Assembly: GCF_019880555.1 (NCBI RefSeq)
Contig: NZ_JAINVU010000006.1
Location: 1-64,000, forward strand
Length of the DNA stretch: 64,000 bases
DNA from: Hephaestia mangrovi
GTDB lineage: Bacteria; Pseudomonadota; Alphaproteobacteria; Sphingomonadales; Sphingomonadaceae
Direction: 5' to 3'
The position numbers were made by a program, and so were the translations under genes. Positions within the stretch are counted from its first letter, which is position 1. Every line of letters starts with the position of its first letter. Shown here piece after piece: positions 25,254 through 34,696 of the stretch. The notes under the pieces are model-generated. The model did not search any database and was not told the origin of the DNA. It worked only from the letters and a program-made list of their open reading frames with translations.

Positions 25254-26249
25254 TTATTTCGGAGGCTGGCGACGCAGCACGATGATTCCAGGTGTGCTTT
25301 CGTCGACCGTCAGTCCGAACACCTCTGCGAGACGGGTGCAGAGGCGCCTTGCATCGACGATGCGGAAGGTCCCGGACACCCTCAGTCGAGCGACCGCCGG
25401 GTCGGGGATGACGATCTTGTCGACGCTATAGCGATTGGCAGCGGCAACCACGTCGGACAGGGGCGCGCGGTCGAAGATCGCCAACTGGCGCGTCCAATCC
25501 GCTTCATGACCGATCGCCTCCGGCGCCGGCAGATCGGAATGCGGCGCGACCACGAGCCGCTGGCCGGGTTCGAGCGTGACCTGCCGTCGCGCTGATCGAC
25601 CTTTCCCGGGTTCGAGGCGGCTCACGTCGATCGCGCCGCGCAGCAACGCGACTTCGATGCTCCCGTCATCGCGATAGCCGACGTCGAAGACGGTACCGTG
25701 AGCGACGACGCGGTCGTTTCCCGCGATCACCGCGAACGGCCGGCCGTCGTGACTGACCTCGAAGCGCGCACGGCCTCGTTCGAGCCGAAGATATCGGGAC
25801 GTGCGGTCGAAGCGAACCGACAGGAGCGAATCGCTGTCGAGCGTCACCACCGACCCATCGGCGAGCGGGATGCGCCGCATTTGGCCGATGACGCTGACAT
25901 ACTGGGTAGCGCCCCTGCTTCCGGCCGGTGTCGTCGGCGAACGGTCGCCAGCGACGCCCCAAACGACGAGCACGAAGAACATCAGGATGCCGCCCAGCAT
26001 GCCGGCGCGAACCGAGCTTTTTTTGAGGAAACCCAGAGTGCCTTGCGGCTCGTCCTTCAGCACCTTTCCCGCCGAGAACGTCTCGGCGATGCGATTATAC
26101 GCCGCGCGGTGAAGCGCGCCGCGCGCCAGCCAGGCCTCGAAAGCGCCGCGATGCTGTTCCGCTTCAGGACCACGCATGCGCGCGAACCACGCCGCCGCTT
26201 CCTGGCGCAGCTGCCCCGCATCGCCGTCGCTGTCTTCCTGCCCCGTCAT
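25254..26249 (-). CDS. FecR-family anti-sigma factor of the lasso locus
   Basis: A 331-residue protein with an N-terminal DUF4880-type segment (AAAWFARMRGPEAEQHRGAF; WLARGALHRAAYNRIAETF), one transmembrane helix at about residues 75-95 (GMLGGILMFFVLVVWGVAG) and a periplasmic FecR domain (GQMRRIPLADGSVVTLDSDS). It ends with a secretin/STN-like fold typical of long FecR proteins. The start overlaps the sigma gene stop by four bases. It would relay receptor occupancy to the sigma factor at 26246. Confidence 0.9.
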   Translation of the reverse strand: MTGQEDSDGDAGQLRQEAAAWFARMRGPEAEQHRGAFEAWLARGALHRAAYNRIAETFSAGKVLKDEPQGTLGFLKKSSVRAGMLGGILMFFVLVVWGVAGDRSPTTPAGSRGATQYVSVIGQMRRIPLADGSVVTLDSDSLLSVRFDRTSRYLRLERGRARFEVSHDGRPFAVIAGNDRVVAHGTVFDVGYRDDGSIEVALLRGAIDVSRLEPGKGRSARRQVTLEPGQRLVVAPHSDLPAPEAIGHEADWTRQLAIFDRAPLSDVVAAANRYSVDKIVIPDPAVARLRVSGTFRIVDARRLCTRLAEVFGLTVDESTPGIIVLRRQPPK

Positions 26250-26770
26250 TGCCGCAGCGCCTCATCGAGATGAACGAGGGCGCGCATGATATGGTATTCG
26301 ACCGTACTGACCGAAATGCCGAGGCGCGCCGCGATCTCGGTATAGGTCAATTCATCCACCCGGTGCAGGACAAAAACTTCGCGCGTCCGGGGGGTAAGGT
26401 GCTGCACCGCATCGCGATACTGTCGATGAAGATCTTCCACCTCGAGGGCGTCCTCCTGTTCGGGCGCGACGCTCGGCAAGTGTATCTCGTCCAGCAGTGC
26501 GACGGTCGACGGCCGGCATCGCGCTCGCCGCGCTCGGTCGACAACGAGATTTCGGATGACGCGCCGCAGATAGGCTTCGGGCGCCCCTTTGATCTCGTCG
26601 CGGCGCAGCGTCACGAGACGCTCGAATGCGTCCTGCACGACGTCGGCGGCTTCTTCCGCGTTGGCGACATGACGGCGGATCCGTCGCGCAGCGCGAGGAC
26701 GTTCCCGCTTGAACAGGTCGGCCAGCCAGGACGCAGCGGGCGGTGATTGCCGCTTCACATCGTCAGCCAC
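26246..26770 (-). CDS. ECF (FecI-type) sigma factor of the lasso locus
   Basis: A 174-residue ECF sigma factor with region 2 (ARRIRRHVANAEEAADVVQD; AFERLVTLRRDEIKG) and region 4 (VQHLTPRTREVFVLHRVDEL; TYTEIAARLGISVSTVEYHI). It heads the minus-strand unit FecI-FecR-receptor-isopeptidase that faces the A-B-C operon. It likely drives its own unit, and possibly the A promoter, when the receptor binds lasso peptide. Confidence 0.9.
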   Translation of the reverse strand: MADDVKRQSPPAASWLADLFKRERPRAARRIRRHVANAEEAADVVQDAFERLVTLRRDEIKGAPEAYLRRVIRNLVVDRARRARCRPSTVALLDEIHLPSVAPEQEDALEVEDLHRQYRDAVQHLTPRTREVFVLHRVDELTYTEIAARLGISVSTVEYHIMRALVHLDEALRQ

Positions 26771-27272
26771 GGGGGCGCGCCCGAAGATGCGGCGTGCACC
26801 GCGCCGCGTGACCCAGCAAAGGCATGGACACCTCGAAACGAAAGCAGGGCAGCACGGTGAACGAGGCGTACCGCGCTGACGCTTGGCACTCCTGGACGGC
26901 GCGCTGCTTGTGCTGCCGGACCCTCTGGTCGGGCGCGTTTCAATCAGCCGGAGAAGAAAGACTGCGTGGTGCCGACGATCTGCTCCGCATCCGGACCATG
27001 CGTTTCAGGCGGGCTCGATGCAAGTGTTTCCGATGCATCACCATCGGGCACGATCGTGCCGCGCTTGCCGGCATTCGATCGACGGGCGCGATGGCCTGGT
27101 GCCGGGCGATACCATCGAACGGGAAGCGCGTTACGGGAAGCGCGCCGCTTTCGAGTGTCCCCACAAGAGCCGCCACTGTCCCCGGCCGGTCCCTGCCCAT
27201 CGACCGGCACACCTGAGACATTAGGGCCGAGCCCGCAGACACTGATGTCGGCAAAAGCGGGTCGGAGCCCGC
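26771..27272. other. Gene-free stretch before the conjugation operon
   Basis: About 500 bases between the divergent sigma gene and traG. Open frames exist on both strands but none reads like a protein family I know and none has a convincing start site. In related elements a relaxase or other mobilisation gene often lies here. I see no trace of one. It likely carries the promoters of both flanking units. Confidence 0.5.
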
Positions 27273-29312
27273 ATGACGCCCACCAAGCTTCTCATCGGCC
27301 AGATGATCGCGGTCTTCGCCGTCGTGATCGCGGGTCTCTGGTTCGCCACTGAATGGGCGGCATGGAAACTGGCCTGGCAACCGGAGCTGGGAACGCCCTG
27401 GTTCGTGGTTGGCGATTGGCGGGTCTATCGCCCCTGGTCGATCTTCCCCTGGTGGTATCATTTCGATGCCTACGCGCCGAATGTCTTCGATCGCGCGGGC
27501 GCGATCGCCGGGAGTGGTGGCTTTGTCGGCTGCGGCGCGGCGATATTCGGGTCGCTCTGGCGGGCAAGGCAATCCCGCGATGTCACCACCTATGGCTCGG
27601 CCCGCTGGGCAAGCCGGAGAGAGATTTCCCGCGCCGGACTGCTCGACGACGCTGGCGTGTTCCTGGGCAAGGCGGAAGGCGCTTATCTTCGTCACGACGG
27701 TCCGGAACACGTCATGGCGTTCGCGCCGACGCGGTCGGGCAAGGGGGTGGGCCTCGTCGTGCCGACCTTGCTCGGTTGGACCGGCTCCGCGATCGTCCAC
27801 GACATCAAGGGCGAGAACTGGCAGTTGACCGCCGGCTGGCGCGCCCGCTTCTCGCACTGCCTGCTGTTCAACCCTACGGATGCCCGTTCGGCGCGCTACA
27901 ATCCGCTGCTCGAAGTCCGGCGCGGCGCCAACGAAGTCCGCGACGTCCAGAACATCGCCGACATCCTGGTCGATCCCGAAGGCGCGCTCGAGCGCCGCAA
28001 CCACTGGGAGAAGACCAGCCATTCGCTGCTGGTCGGCGCGATCCTCCACATCCTCTACGCCGAAGAGGAGAAGACGCTGGCGCGGGTCGCGACCTTCCTC
28101 TCCGATCCGCAGCGCAGCTTCGCCGCCACGCTCAGGCGGATGATGACCACCAATCATCTGGGCGACGACGCGCAACCGGTGGTTCATCCGGTCGTCGCCT
28201 CGGCGGCGCGCGAGGTGCTCAACAAGAGCGAGAACGAACGCTCGGGCGTGCTGTCGACCGCGATGTCGTTCCTCGGCCTGTATCGCGATCCCACCGTCGC
28301 GGCCGTCACCTCCGCGTCCGACTGGCGCATCGCCGACCTGGTCGACGCAGCGCATCCCGTGTCGCTTTATCTCGTCGTGCCGCCCTCGGACCTCAGCCGC
28401 ACCAAGCCGCTGGTCCGCCTGATCCTCAACCAGATCGGCCGCCGCCTGACCGAACATCTGCACGCAAACCCCAAGGATGGCGTCACCACAGGCCAGCACC
28501 GCCTGCTGATGATGCTCGACGAATTTCCGGCGCTCGGCCGGCTCGACTTCTTCGAGACCAGCCTCGCCTTCCTCGCGGGCTACGGCGTCCGCGCCTTCCT
28601 CATCGCGCAGAGCCTCAATCAGATCGAAAAGGCGTACGGCGAACACAACGCCATCCTCGACAATTGTCACGTCCGGGTCGCCTTCTCGACCAACGACGAG
28701 CGCACCGCGAAACGGATCTCGGATGCGCTCGGCACCGCGACCGAGCAGCGGGCGATGCGCAATTATGCCGGCCACCGGCTCGCGCCCTGGCTCGCGCACG
28801 TCATGGTCAGCCGTCAGGAAACCGCGCGCGCGCTGCTGACGCCGGGCGAAGTCATGCAGCTCGCGCCCCGCGACGAACTCGTGCTGATCTCCGGCCATCG
28901 CCCGATCCGCGCGCAGAAACTGCGCTATTACGAGGATCGCCGTTTCACCGCTCGCGTGCTGCCCGCGCCGGTTCTCGGTGCAAACACCTATACCGATCGT
29001 CCTGCCCCGCGCGGCGACGACTGGGCGGGACAGGTTCGCGACACCGACCTGCGCCTCGCCGCGAGCAGCGATGACCACGAAGGCATCGATGCCGACGGGC
29101 GTGAACAGGCCCGTCATCCCGGCCAGGAGCAGGAGCCCGCCATCGTCATCGAACCCGACGTCAGCGACCCGCTGGGGCTCGGCGAGGACGATGGCGATCA
29201 GGCGGCGGAGCGACGCGCGATGGACCGCGCCCAGGCTGCCGGACCAGCGCGCACCGCATACGGGCTCGAAACAGCATCGAGCCGGCCCGACGATCTGCAG
29301 CTGGGTCTCTGA
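27273..29312 (+). CDS. traG: Conjugal transfer coupling protein TraG/VirD4
   Basis: A 679-residue type IV coupling protein: two N-terminal membrane helices (about residues 7-30 and 75-95), Walker A APTRSGKG at residues 151-158 and Walker B LLMMLDEFPALG. It is an inner-membrane ATPase that hands the relaxase-DNA complex to the secretion channel. The C-terminal 90 residues are acidic and low in complexity. It starts the T4SS operon and is followed after three bases by the ribbon-helix-helix gene. Confidence 0.93.
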   Translation: MTPTKLLIGQMIAVFAVVIAGLWFATEWAAWKLAWQPELGTPWFVVGDWRVYRPWSIFPWWYHFDAYAPNVFDRAGAIAGSGGFVGCGAAIFGSLWRARQSRDVTTYGSARWASRREISRAGLLDDAGVFLGKAEGAYLRHDGPEHVMAFAPTRSGKGVGLVVPTLLGWTGSAIVHDIKGENWQLTAGWRARFSHCLLFNPTDARSARYNPLLEVRRGANEVRDVQNIADILVDPEGALERRNHWEKTSHSLLVGAILHILYAEEEKTLARVATFLSDPQRSFAATLRRMMTTNHLGDDAQPVVHPVVASAAREVLNKSENERSGVLSTAMSFLGLYRDPTVAAVTSASDWRIADLVDAAHPVSLYLVVPPSDLSRTKPLVRLILNQIGRRLTEHLHANPKDGVTTGQHRLLMMLDEFPALGRLDFFETSLAFLAGYGVRAFLIAQSLNQIEKAYGEHNAILDNCHVRVAFSTNDERTAKRISDALGTATEQRAMRNYAGHRLAPWLAHVMVSRQETARALLTPGEVMQLAPRDELVLISGHRPIRAQKLRYYEDRRFTARVLPAPVLGANTYTDRPAPRGDDWAGQVRDTDLRLAASSDDHEGIDADGREQARHPGQEQEPAIVIEPDVSDPLGLGEDDGDQAAERRAMDRAQAAGPARTAYGLETASSRPDDLQLGL

Positions 29313-29315
29313 ACG

Positions 29316-29735
29316 ATGGAACGCGCCAAGAACCAGGTCCGTTACCAGCTGTTCCTGCCCCGGCCGCTGTCCGACCGTCTCGAAGCGCTTGCCTCGAAAC
29401 CGGGTGCGAGCAAGTCGGCGATCCTTGCCGATGCCGTCACGGCATGGCTCAACCGCCGCGGGACCAGCGACCTCGAAGACCGGTTCGCTATCCGGCTCGA
29501 CCGCCTGACCCATGCGATCAGTCGGATCGACCGCGACAGCTTTGTGATCCTCGAGACGCTGGCGCTGTTCATCCGCTTCGAGCTCGCGATCCAGACGCCG
29601 CTCGCGGAGAACGACGCCGCCGGGCGCGCGCTCGGTGCCAAGCGGTTCGAAGCGTTCGTCACGCAGGTCGGGCGACAGGTCGCGACGGGTCGCCGGACCC
29701 TGGGAACCGCCGAGACCGACGAGGTGGCACGATGA
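29316..29735 (+). CDS. CopG-type ribbon-helix-helix protein
   Basis: A 139-residue protein with an N-terminal ribbon-helix-helix (RYQLFLPRPLSDRLEALASK; GASKSAILADAVTAWLNRRG), then a helical region (SRIDRDSFVILETLALFIRF). A gene of this type regularly sits between traG and trbB in alphaproteobacterial conjugation operons, presumably as an autoregulator or accessory transfer factor. Its stop overlaps the trbB start (ATGA). Confidence 0.85.
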   Translation: MERAKNQVRYQLFLPRPLSDRLEALASKPGASKSAILADAVTAWLNRRGTSDLEDRFAIRLDRLTHAISRIDRDSFVILETLALFIRFELAIQTPLAENDAAGRALGAKRFEAFVTQVGRQVATGRRTLGTAETDEVAR

Positions 29736-30718
29736 GCGGCTCACCCATCTCGGGAGAGCGCCGGCGCGCCATGCTGCGCACCGCGATGGGACCAGCCATC
29801 GTCGCAGCGCTCTCTGATCCTCGAGTAATCGAAGTGATGGTTAACCCCGACGGAGCGCTTCGTGTCGACATGCTCGGTGAAGGGCGCGTCGATACCCAGG
29901 TGCGGCTCGAGGCGCCGCAGGCCGAGCGCATCATCCGTCTCGTCGCCAGTCATGCCCGCAGCGAAGTCCATGGCGATCGGCCGATCGTATCTGCCGAGCT
30001 GCCGCCCCACGATGGCAGCGCGGGCGAACGGTTCGAAGGGGTGCTGCCGCCGGTAGCGCTTGCGCCGTGCTTCTCGATCCGCAAGCCTGCTGCGCGGATT
30101 TTCACGCTGGCCGACTATGTGGCCGACGGCATCATGTCGGGCGACGCCGCGCGCATCCTCGCCGATGCGATCGTGGAGCGCCGCAACGTGCTCGTGGTCG
30201 GCGGCACGTCTTCGGGCAAGACCACGCTCGCCAACGCGTTGCTCGCCGAGATGGCGCAGCTCGACGAACGTGTGATCCTGATCGAGGACACGCGCGAACT
30301 TCAGTGCGACGCCCCCGACGTGGTCGCGCTCAGAACGCGCGCCGGCTGGGTCACGATGGCGGATCTCGTGCGCTCGACCCTGCGGCTCAGGCCCGACCGC
30401 ATCATCGTCGGCGAGGTCCGCGGCCCCGAAGCGCTCGATATGCTGAAGGCCTGGAATACCGGCCATCCGGGTGGGATCGCGACGGTACACGCCAATTCCG
30501 CGCGGTCGGCGCTCTACCGGATCGAACAGCTCGTCCAGGAGGCGGTGGCCAGCGTGCCGCGTCCGCTGATCGCCGATGCCATCGATCTCGTCGTTTTCAT
30601 CGCCGGACGTGGCCTTGCCCGCCGGGTCGAGACCATTGCCCGCGTCGCCGGCCTCGATGCGCAAGGCGGCTACGCCCTCGTCGACATCATCCCGCAGTCC
30701 AAAGCCCGAGGAGACTGA
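29732..30718 (+). CDS. trbB: Conjugal transfer ATPase TrbB
   Basis: A 328-residue VirB11-family hexameric ATPase. Walker A is GGTSSGKTT at about residues 155-163, the Asp box is [11 protein letters not shown], and Walker B with the His box follow ([35 protein letters not shown]). It powers pilus assembly and substrate transfer with TrbE. It is coupled to the upstream CopG-type gene, and trbC starts three bases after its stop. Confidence 0.93.
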   Translation: MSGSPISGERRRAMLRTAMGPAIVAALSDPRVIEVMVNPDGALRVDMLGEGRVDTQVRLEAPQAERIIRLVASHARSEVHGDRPIVSAELPPHDGSAGERFEGVLPPVALAPCFSIRKPAARIFTLADYVADGIMSGDAARILADAIVERRNVLVVGGTSSGKTTLANALLAEMAQLDERVILIEDTRELQCDAPDVVALRTRAGWVTMADLVRSTLRLRPDRIIVGEVRGPEALDMLKAWNTGHPGGIATVHANSARSALYRIEQLVQEAVASVPRPLIADAIDLVVFIAGRGLARRVETIARVAGLDAQGGYALVDIIPQSKARGD

Positions 30719-30721
30719 CCC

Positions 30722-31063
30722 ATGTATTCGCTTGCCCTCAAGTTGCCCGGCCCGCGTACCTTTTCCCTTTCTGGCGCGGCCATCGGTGTCGGGCTGATGC
30801 TCTCGAGCCGGGCCTGGGCCGCGGGCACCGGCATGCCATGGGAGCAACCGCTCCAGCAGGTACTCGATTCGGTCCAGGGGCCGGTCGCCAAGATCATCGC
30901 CGTGATGATCATCATCGTCACCGGCCTGACGCTCGCGTTCGGCGAGACCGCGGGCGGCTTCCGACGCCTCATCCAGATCATCTTCGGCCTGTCGATCGCG
31001 TTCGCCGCGTCGAGTTTCTTCCTTTCCTTCTTCAGCTTCGGCGGTGGGGCGCTGATCTCGTGA
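30722..31063 (+). CDS. trbC: Conjugal transfer pilin TrbC
   Basis: A 113-residue VirB2/TrbC-type prepilin with an N-terminal signal region ending in ALA/AAG around residues 30-40 and two hydrophobic helices (IIAVMIIIVTGLTLAFG; IIFGLSIAFAASSFFLSFFS). It is the major pilus subunit. Its stop overlaps the GTG start of trbD. Confidence 0.9.
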   Translation: MYSLALKLPGPRTFSLSGAAIGVGLMLSSRAWAAGTGMPWEQPLQQVLDSVQGPVAKIIAVMIIIVTGLTLAFGETAGGFRRLIQIIFGLSIAFAASSFFLSFFSFGGGALIS

Positions 31064-31341
31064 GCGCGCCCACGCATCACACAGGCCATAGCGAGGGCTT
31101 CGAGGTCCCCATCCACGGGAGCCTCGGGGCGCCGGTCCTGCTCGGCGGTGCCCCGCGCGGCCTCGCGATCGTCAACGGCACGCTCGCCGCCGCGATCGGT
31201 CTCGGCCTGCAGCAATGGATCGCCGGGGTCGTCGTCTGGGCGGTCGGTCACAGCGTCGCCGTCTTCGCCGCGCGGCGCGATCCCGCTTTCGGGCCCGTGC
31301 TCGTCCGTCACCTGCGCCAGCGGAGCTATCTGTCATGCTAG
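31060..31341 (+). CDS. trbD: Conjugal transfer protein TrbD
   Basis: A 93-residue VirB3-like inner-membrane protein starting at GTG 31060, which overlaps the trbC stop (GTGA). The N-terminal part reads FEVPIHGSLGAPVLLGGAPR, followed by one or two hydrophobic helices (LAIVNGTLAAAIGLGL; WIAGVVVWAVGHSVAVFAAR) and RDPAFGPVLVRHLRQRSYL, typical of TrbD. It overlaps trbE by seven bases. Confidence 0.9.
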   Translation: MSAPTHHTGHSEGFEVPIHGSLGAPVLLGGAPRGLAIVNGTLAAAIGLGLQQWIAGVVVWAVGHSVAVFAARRDPAFGPVLVRHLRQRSYLSC

Positions 31342-34300
31342 CCTTGCGCGAATATCGCCAGAACGCCGACCGGCTTGCCGACCATCTGCCCTGGGCGGCG
31401 CTGGTCGCCGACGGCGTGGTCCTCAACAAGGACGGTAGCCTGCAGCGAACCTTCGCCTTCCGCGGGCCCGATCTCGAAAGCGCAACGGAAGCGGAACTTC
31501 TCGCCGCCTGTGCGCGGGCCAACAATGTCCTGAAGCGCTTCGGCACCGGCTGGGTGCTCCACTTCGAAGCCGAGCGCCGCGAGGCGCTGGGGTATCCGGA
31601 CAGCACCTTTCCCGACGCCGCCTCGTGGCTGGTCGACCAGGAGCGCCGGGCCCGGTTCGCGGCCGAGGGCAGCCATTACGAGAGCCGCTACCACCTGACG
31701 CTGACCTGGCTTCCCGCGCCCGATGGCGCCGATGCCGCGGGCCGTTCGCTGGTCGATCGGCCGGGTGCCGATGCCGGTCGCGACTGGCGCGGGGCGCTGG
31801 CCAATTTCGTCGCGGAGACGACCCGGGCACTCGATCTGTTCGCCGCCTTCATGCCCGAGGTCCGCGCGCTTACCTCAGACGAGTTGCTGACGTACCTGCA
31901 TGGCTGCATTTCGAACCGGCGTCATCCGGTCGCGATGCCCGAGACGCCGATCTATCTCGATGGCCTGCTCGCCGATGCGCCGCTGGTCGGCGGCCTCGAG
32001 CCGAAGCTCGGCAATCGGCATCTGCGCACGCTCACCGTCACCGGCTTTCCCAATATGAGCCGGCCGGGGATTCTCGATGCGCTGAACGAAGCCGATTTTC
32101 CCTATCGCTGGGCAACGCGGTTCATCGCCCTCGACAAGGCCGACGCGACGAAATTGCTGACGAAACTGCGTCGGCAATGGTTCAACAAGCGCAAGTCGAT
32201 CACCGCGCTGCTGCGCGAGGTGATGTACAATCAGCCGGCGCAGCTGCTCGACTCGGACGCCGACAACAAGGTCGCCGATGCCGACCTGGCGTTGCAGGCC
32301 CTGGGCGGCGACCATGTCGCGTTCGGCTACCTGACGACCACGATTACCATTTCGGACGCCGATCGCGCCCGGGCCGAAGACAAGGTCCGTGCGGTGGAGC
32401 GGATCGTCGGCGGCCTCGGATTCATCACGATCCGCGAGGGCGTCAATGCGGTCGAGGCCTGGCTTTCCTCGCTCCCCGGTCATGCCTACGCCAATGTCCG
32501 CCAGCCCATCGTGCATACGCTCAACCTGGCTCACCTGATGCCGCTGTCGTCGGTCTGGGCTGGCCCGATCCGCAACGCGCACCTCGACGGCCCGCCATTG
32601 CTGACCGCGCAGACGTCAGGCTCGACCCCGTTCCGCCTGTCGACCCATGTCGGCGACGTCGGGCACATGATGGTGGTCGGCCCGACCGGCGCGGGCAAGT
32701 CGGTGCTGCTTGCCCTCATTGCGCTCCAGTTCAGGCGATACGCGCGAAGTCAGGTGTATATCTTCGACAAGGGCCTGTCCGCGCGCGCCGCCGTCCTGGC
32801 GATGGGCGGCGCGCATCATGCGCTGGGTTCCGGCGAGGTCGACGGCGAGGCACTGGCCTTTCAGCCGCTGATGCGCATCCATGACGCGGCCGAGCGCCGC
32901 TGGGCTGCCGAATGGATCGGCGCATTGCTCGAAGCCGAAAGGCAGGCCGTCACCCCCGAGGTCAAGGACATGCTGTGGTCGGCGCTGACCAGTCTCGCCT
33001 CCGCGCCGACACAGGAGCGGACAATGACGGGGCTCAGTCTTCTCCTCCAGTCGAATGCGCTCAGGACCGCGATCCAGCCCTATACGCTCGACGGACCGCA
33101 TGGTGCCCTGCTCGACGCGGCGGAGAGCGGGTTCGCTCTTGCCGATGTCCAGTGCTTCGAAACCGAGGCGCTGCTGGGCCAAACGAGCGTCGTCGCGCCG
33201 GTGCTGACCTATCTGTTCCATCGACTGGAAGAGCGGTTCGATGGGCGGCCGACGCTGCTCGTCCTCGACGAAGCCTGGATCTTCCTCGACCATCCGCTGT
33301 TCGCCGCGCGCATCCGCGAGTGGTTGAAGACACTGAGAAAGAAGAACGTCGCGGTGCTGTTCGCGACGCAGAACCTCGCCGACATTGCCGACAGCGTCAT
33401 CGCACCCGCCATCATCGAGAGCTGCCCGCAACGCATCCTGCTTCCCAACGACCGGGCGATCGAACCGCAGTCGCGCGCAGCTTACGAACGCTTCGGGCTC
33501 AACGACCGGCAGGTCGAACTCGTCAGCCACGCAACGCCCAAACGGCATTATTACCTGCAGTCGGCGCGCGGCAATCGGCTGGTCGAGCTCGACCTCGGCC
33601 CCATCGCTCTCGCACTGTGCGGCGCCTCCGACCCCACAAGCCAGAAGCGGATCGACGCGATCCTCGCCGAACACGGCGCTGCCGATTTTGCCGCCCGCTT
33701 CCTCGAATCCGCCGATCTCGGCTGGGCCGCCGAGTTGCTCGGCCGATTCCCGACGCCCGGGCTTTCCCCCCTCCCACCCGAAAGGAGACCTCCAGTGACG
33801 AAGAAACACCGCCTCGAAAAGTATGTCATCGCCGCGGCACTGGGGCTGGGCGCCACCGGCGCCATGGTCACGGGCATGATCGTGACGCCGACGCCGGCAC
33901 GAGCACAATGGACCGTGTTCGACCCCTCGAACTACAGCCAGAACCTCCTGACGGCGGCCCGCACGCTCACGCAGATCAACAACCAGATCCGGATGCTGCA
34001 GAGCCAGGCGCAGAGCCTGATCAACGAGGAGAAGAACCTGACGACGATCGGTTTTCCGGAGGTGCAGCAGCTCCAGCAGAGGATGCAGCAGATCGACCAG
34101 CTGATGGCGCAGGCGCAGGGCATCCAGTTCCACGTCGCCGGCCTCGACCAGCAGTTGAGCGCGCAATATCCGACCAGCTTCGACGCGGCCCTGACCAACG
34201 ACTATCATGTGATCGACGCTCGCAAGCGCCTCGACATGTCGACGGCGGCCTACAGGCAGACCATGGCCGTCCAGGCTCAGGTTGTGGAAAACATCGCCGC

Positions 34301-34547
34301 CGACCAGGCCGCGCTCGCGAGTATCGTCGACCGCAGCCAGGGTGCCGAGGGCGCGCTGCAGGTCGGTCAGGCCACCAACCAGCTCCTCGCGCTCGTCGCC
34401 AAGCAGCAGTTCCAGCTCCAGACGCTGGTGGCGGCCCAGTTTCGTGCCGACGCGATCGAACGCGCGAACAGCAATCAGTCCCGCAGCGACGCGCAGAGCG
34501 CGGCGGCGAAATTCCTCGGATCGGGACGTGCCTACACGCAGCACTAG
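31335..34547 (+). CDS. trbE: Conjugal transfer ATPase TrbE, open in frame into TrbJ
   Basis: The first 820 codons encode a VirB4-family ATPase: N-terminal CagE/TrbE domain, Walker A GPTGAGKS near residue 453, Walker B RPTLLVLDEAWIFLDHP, and AELLGRFPTPG near the end. There is no stop codon after this part. The frame runs straight through a ribosome site (AAAGGAG) and the GTG start of trbJ at 33795, and continues in frame to the trbJ stop. Readthrough would give a 1070-residue TrbE-TrbJ fusion. Normally these are separate proteins, TrbE cytosolic at the membrane and TrbJ exported, so a fused product may be cleaved or non-functional, with TrbJ made mainly from its own start. Confidence 0.88.
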   Translation: MLALREYRQNADRLADHLPWAALVADGVVLNKDGSLQRTFAFRGPDLESATEAELLAACARANNVLKRFGTGWVLHFEAERREALGYPDSTFPDAASWLVDQERRARFAAEGSHYESRYHLTLTWLPAPDGADAAGRSLVDRPGADAGRDWRGALANFVAETTRALDLFAAFMPEVRALTSDELLTYLHGCISNRRHPVAMPETPIYLDGLLADAPLVGGLEPKLGNRHLRTLTVTGFPNMSRPGILDALNEADFPYRWATRFIALDKADATKLLTKLRRQWFNKRKSITALLREVMYNQPAQLLDSDADNKVADADLALQALGGDHVAFGYLTTTITISDADRARAEDKVRAVERIVGGLGFITIREGVNAVEAWLSSLPGHAYANVRQPIVHTLNLAHLMPLSSVWAGPIRNAHLDGPPLLTAQTSGSTPFRLSTHVGDVGHMMVVGPTGAGKSVLLALIALQFRRYARSQVYIFDKGLSARAAVLAMGGAHHALGSGEVDGEALAFQPLMRIHDAAERRWAAEWIGALLEAERQAVTPEVKDMLWSALTSLASAPTQERTMTGLSLLLQSNALRTAIQPYTLDGPHGALLDAAESGFALADVQCFETEALLGQTSVVAPVLTYLFHRLEERFDGRPTLLVLDEAWIFLDHPLFAARIREWLKTLRKKNVAVLFATQNLADIADSVIAPAIIESCPQRILLPNDRAIEPQSRAAYERFGLNDRQVELVSHATPKRHYYLQSARGNRLVELDLGPIALALCGASDPTSQKRIDAILAEHGAADFAARFLESADLGWAAELLGRFPTPGLSPLPPERRPPVTKKHRLEKYVIAAALGLGATGAMVTGMIVTPTPARAQWTVFDPSNYSQNLLTAARTLTQINNQIRMLQSQAQSLINEEKNLTTIGFPEVQQLQQRMQQIDQLMAQAQGIQFHVAGLDQQLSAQYPTSFDAALTNDYHVIDARKRLDMSTAAYRQTMAVQAQVVENIAADQAALASIVDRSQGAEGALQVGQATNQLLALVAKQQFQLQTLVAAQFRADAIERANSNQSRSDAQSAAAKFLGSGRAYTQH
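33795..34547 (+). CDS. trbJ: P-type conjugal transfer protein TrbJ
   Basis: A 250-residue VirB5-like exported protein starting at GTG 33795, with ribosome site AAAGGAG eight bases upstream. A signal peptide (YVIAAALGLGATGAMVTGMI, ending ARA) precedes the mature WTVFDPSNYSQNLLTAARTL and a long coiled-coil region (QLQQRMQQIDQLMAQAQG). It is a minor pilus component. Its frame is continuous with trbE upstream, which is unusual. Confidence 0.88.
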   Translation: MTKKHRLEKYVIAAALGLGATGAMVTGMIVTPTPARAQWTVFDPSNYSQNLLTAARTLTQINNQIRMLQSQAQSLINEEKNLTTIGFPEVQQLQQRMQQIDQLMAQAQGIQFHVAGLDQQLSAQYPTSFDAALTNDYHVIDARKRLDMSTAAYRQTMAVQAQVVENIAADQAALASIVDRSQGAEGALQVGQATNQLLALVAKQQFQLQTLVAAQFRADAIERANSNQSRSDAQSAAAKFLGSGRAYTQH

Positions 34548-34696
34548 CCCTTGTGGCGGGCACTGACCGACAGGCGCCGGCAATGCGCGCATGATTGTCG
34601 GCGCCGCCGCGGGGCCCCTTCGCCCCCAGGCCATGCCCCCGGCCAACGGGGGCGGGTCCCGCGGTTCCCTTCCAGACTTCCGAAAGCGGACGAGAG

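Noticed and set aside
26771..27272. A remnant relaxase gene upstream of traG
   Set aside because: No frame shows relaxase motifs or the typical C-terminal pattern.
26940..29744. A 934-residue minus-strand frame over traG
   Set aside because: It is antisense to a clear traG and CopG-type gene and shows Arg/Glu-rich shadow composition with no domain.
32616..34646. A 676-residue minus-strand frame over trbE and trbJ
   Set aside because: It is an antisense shadow of conserved transfer genes.
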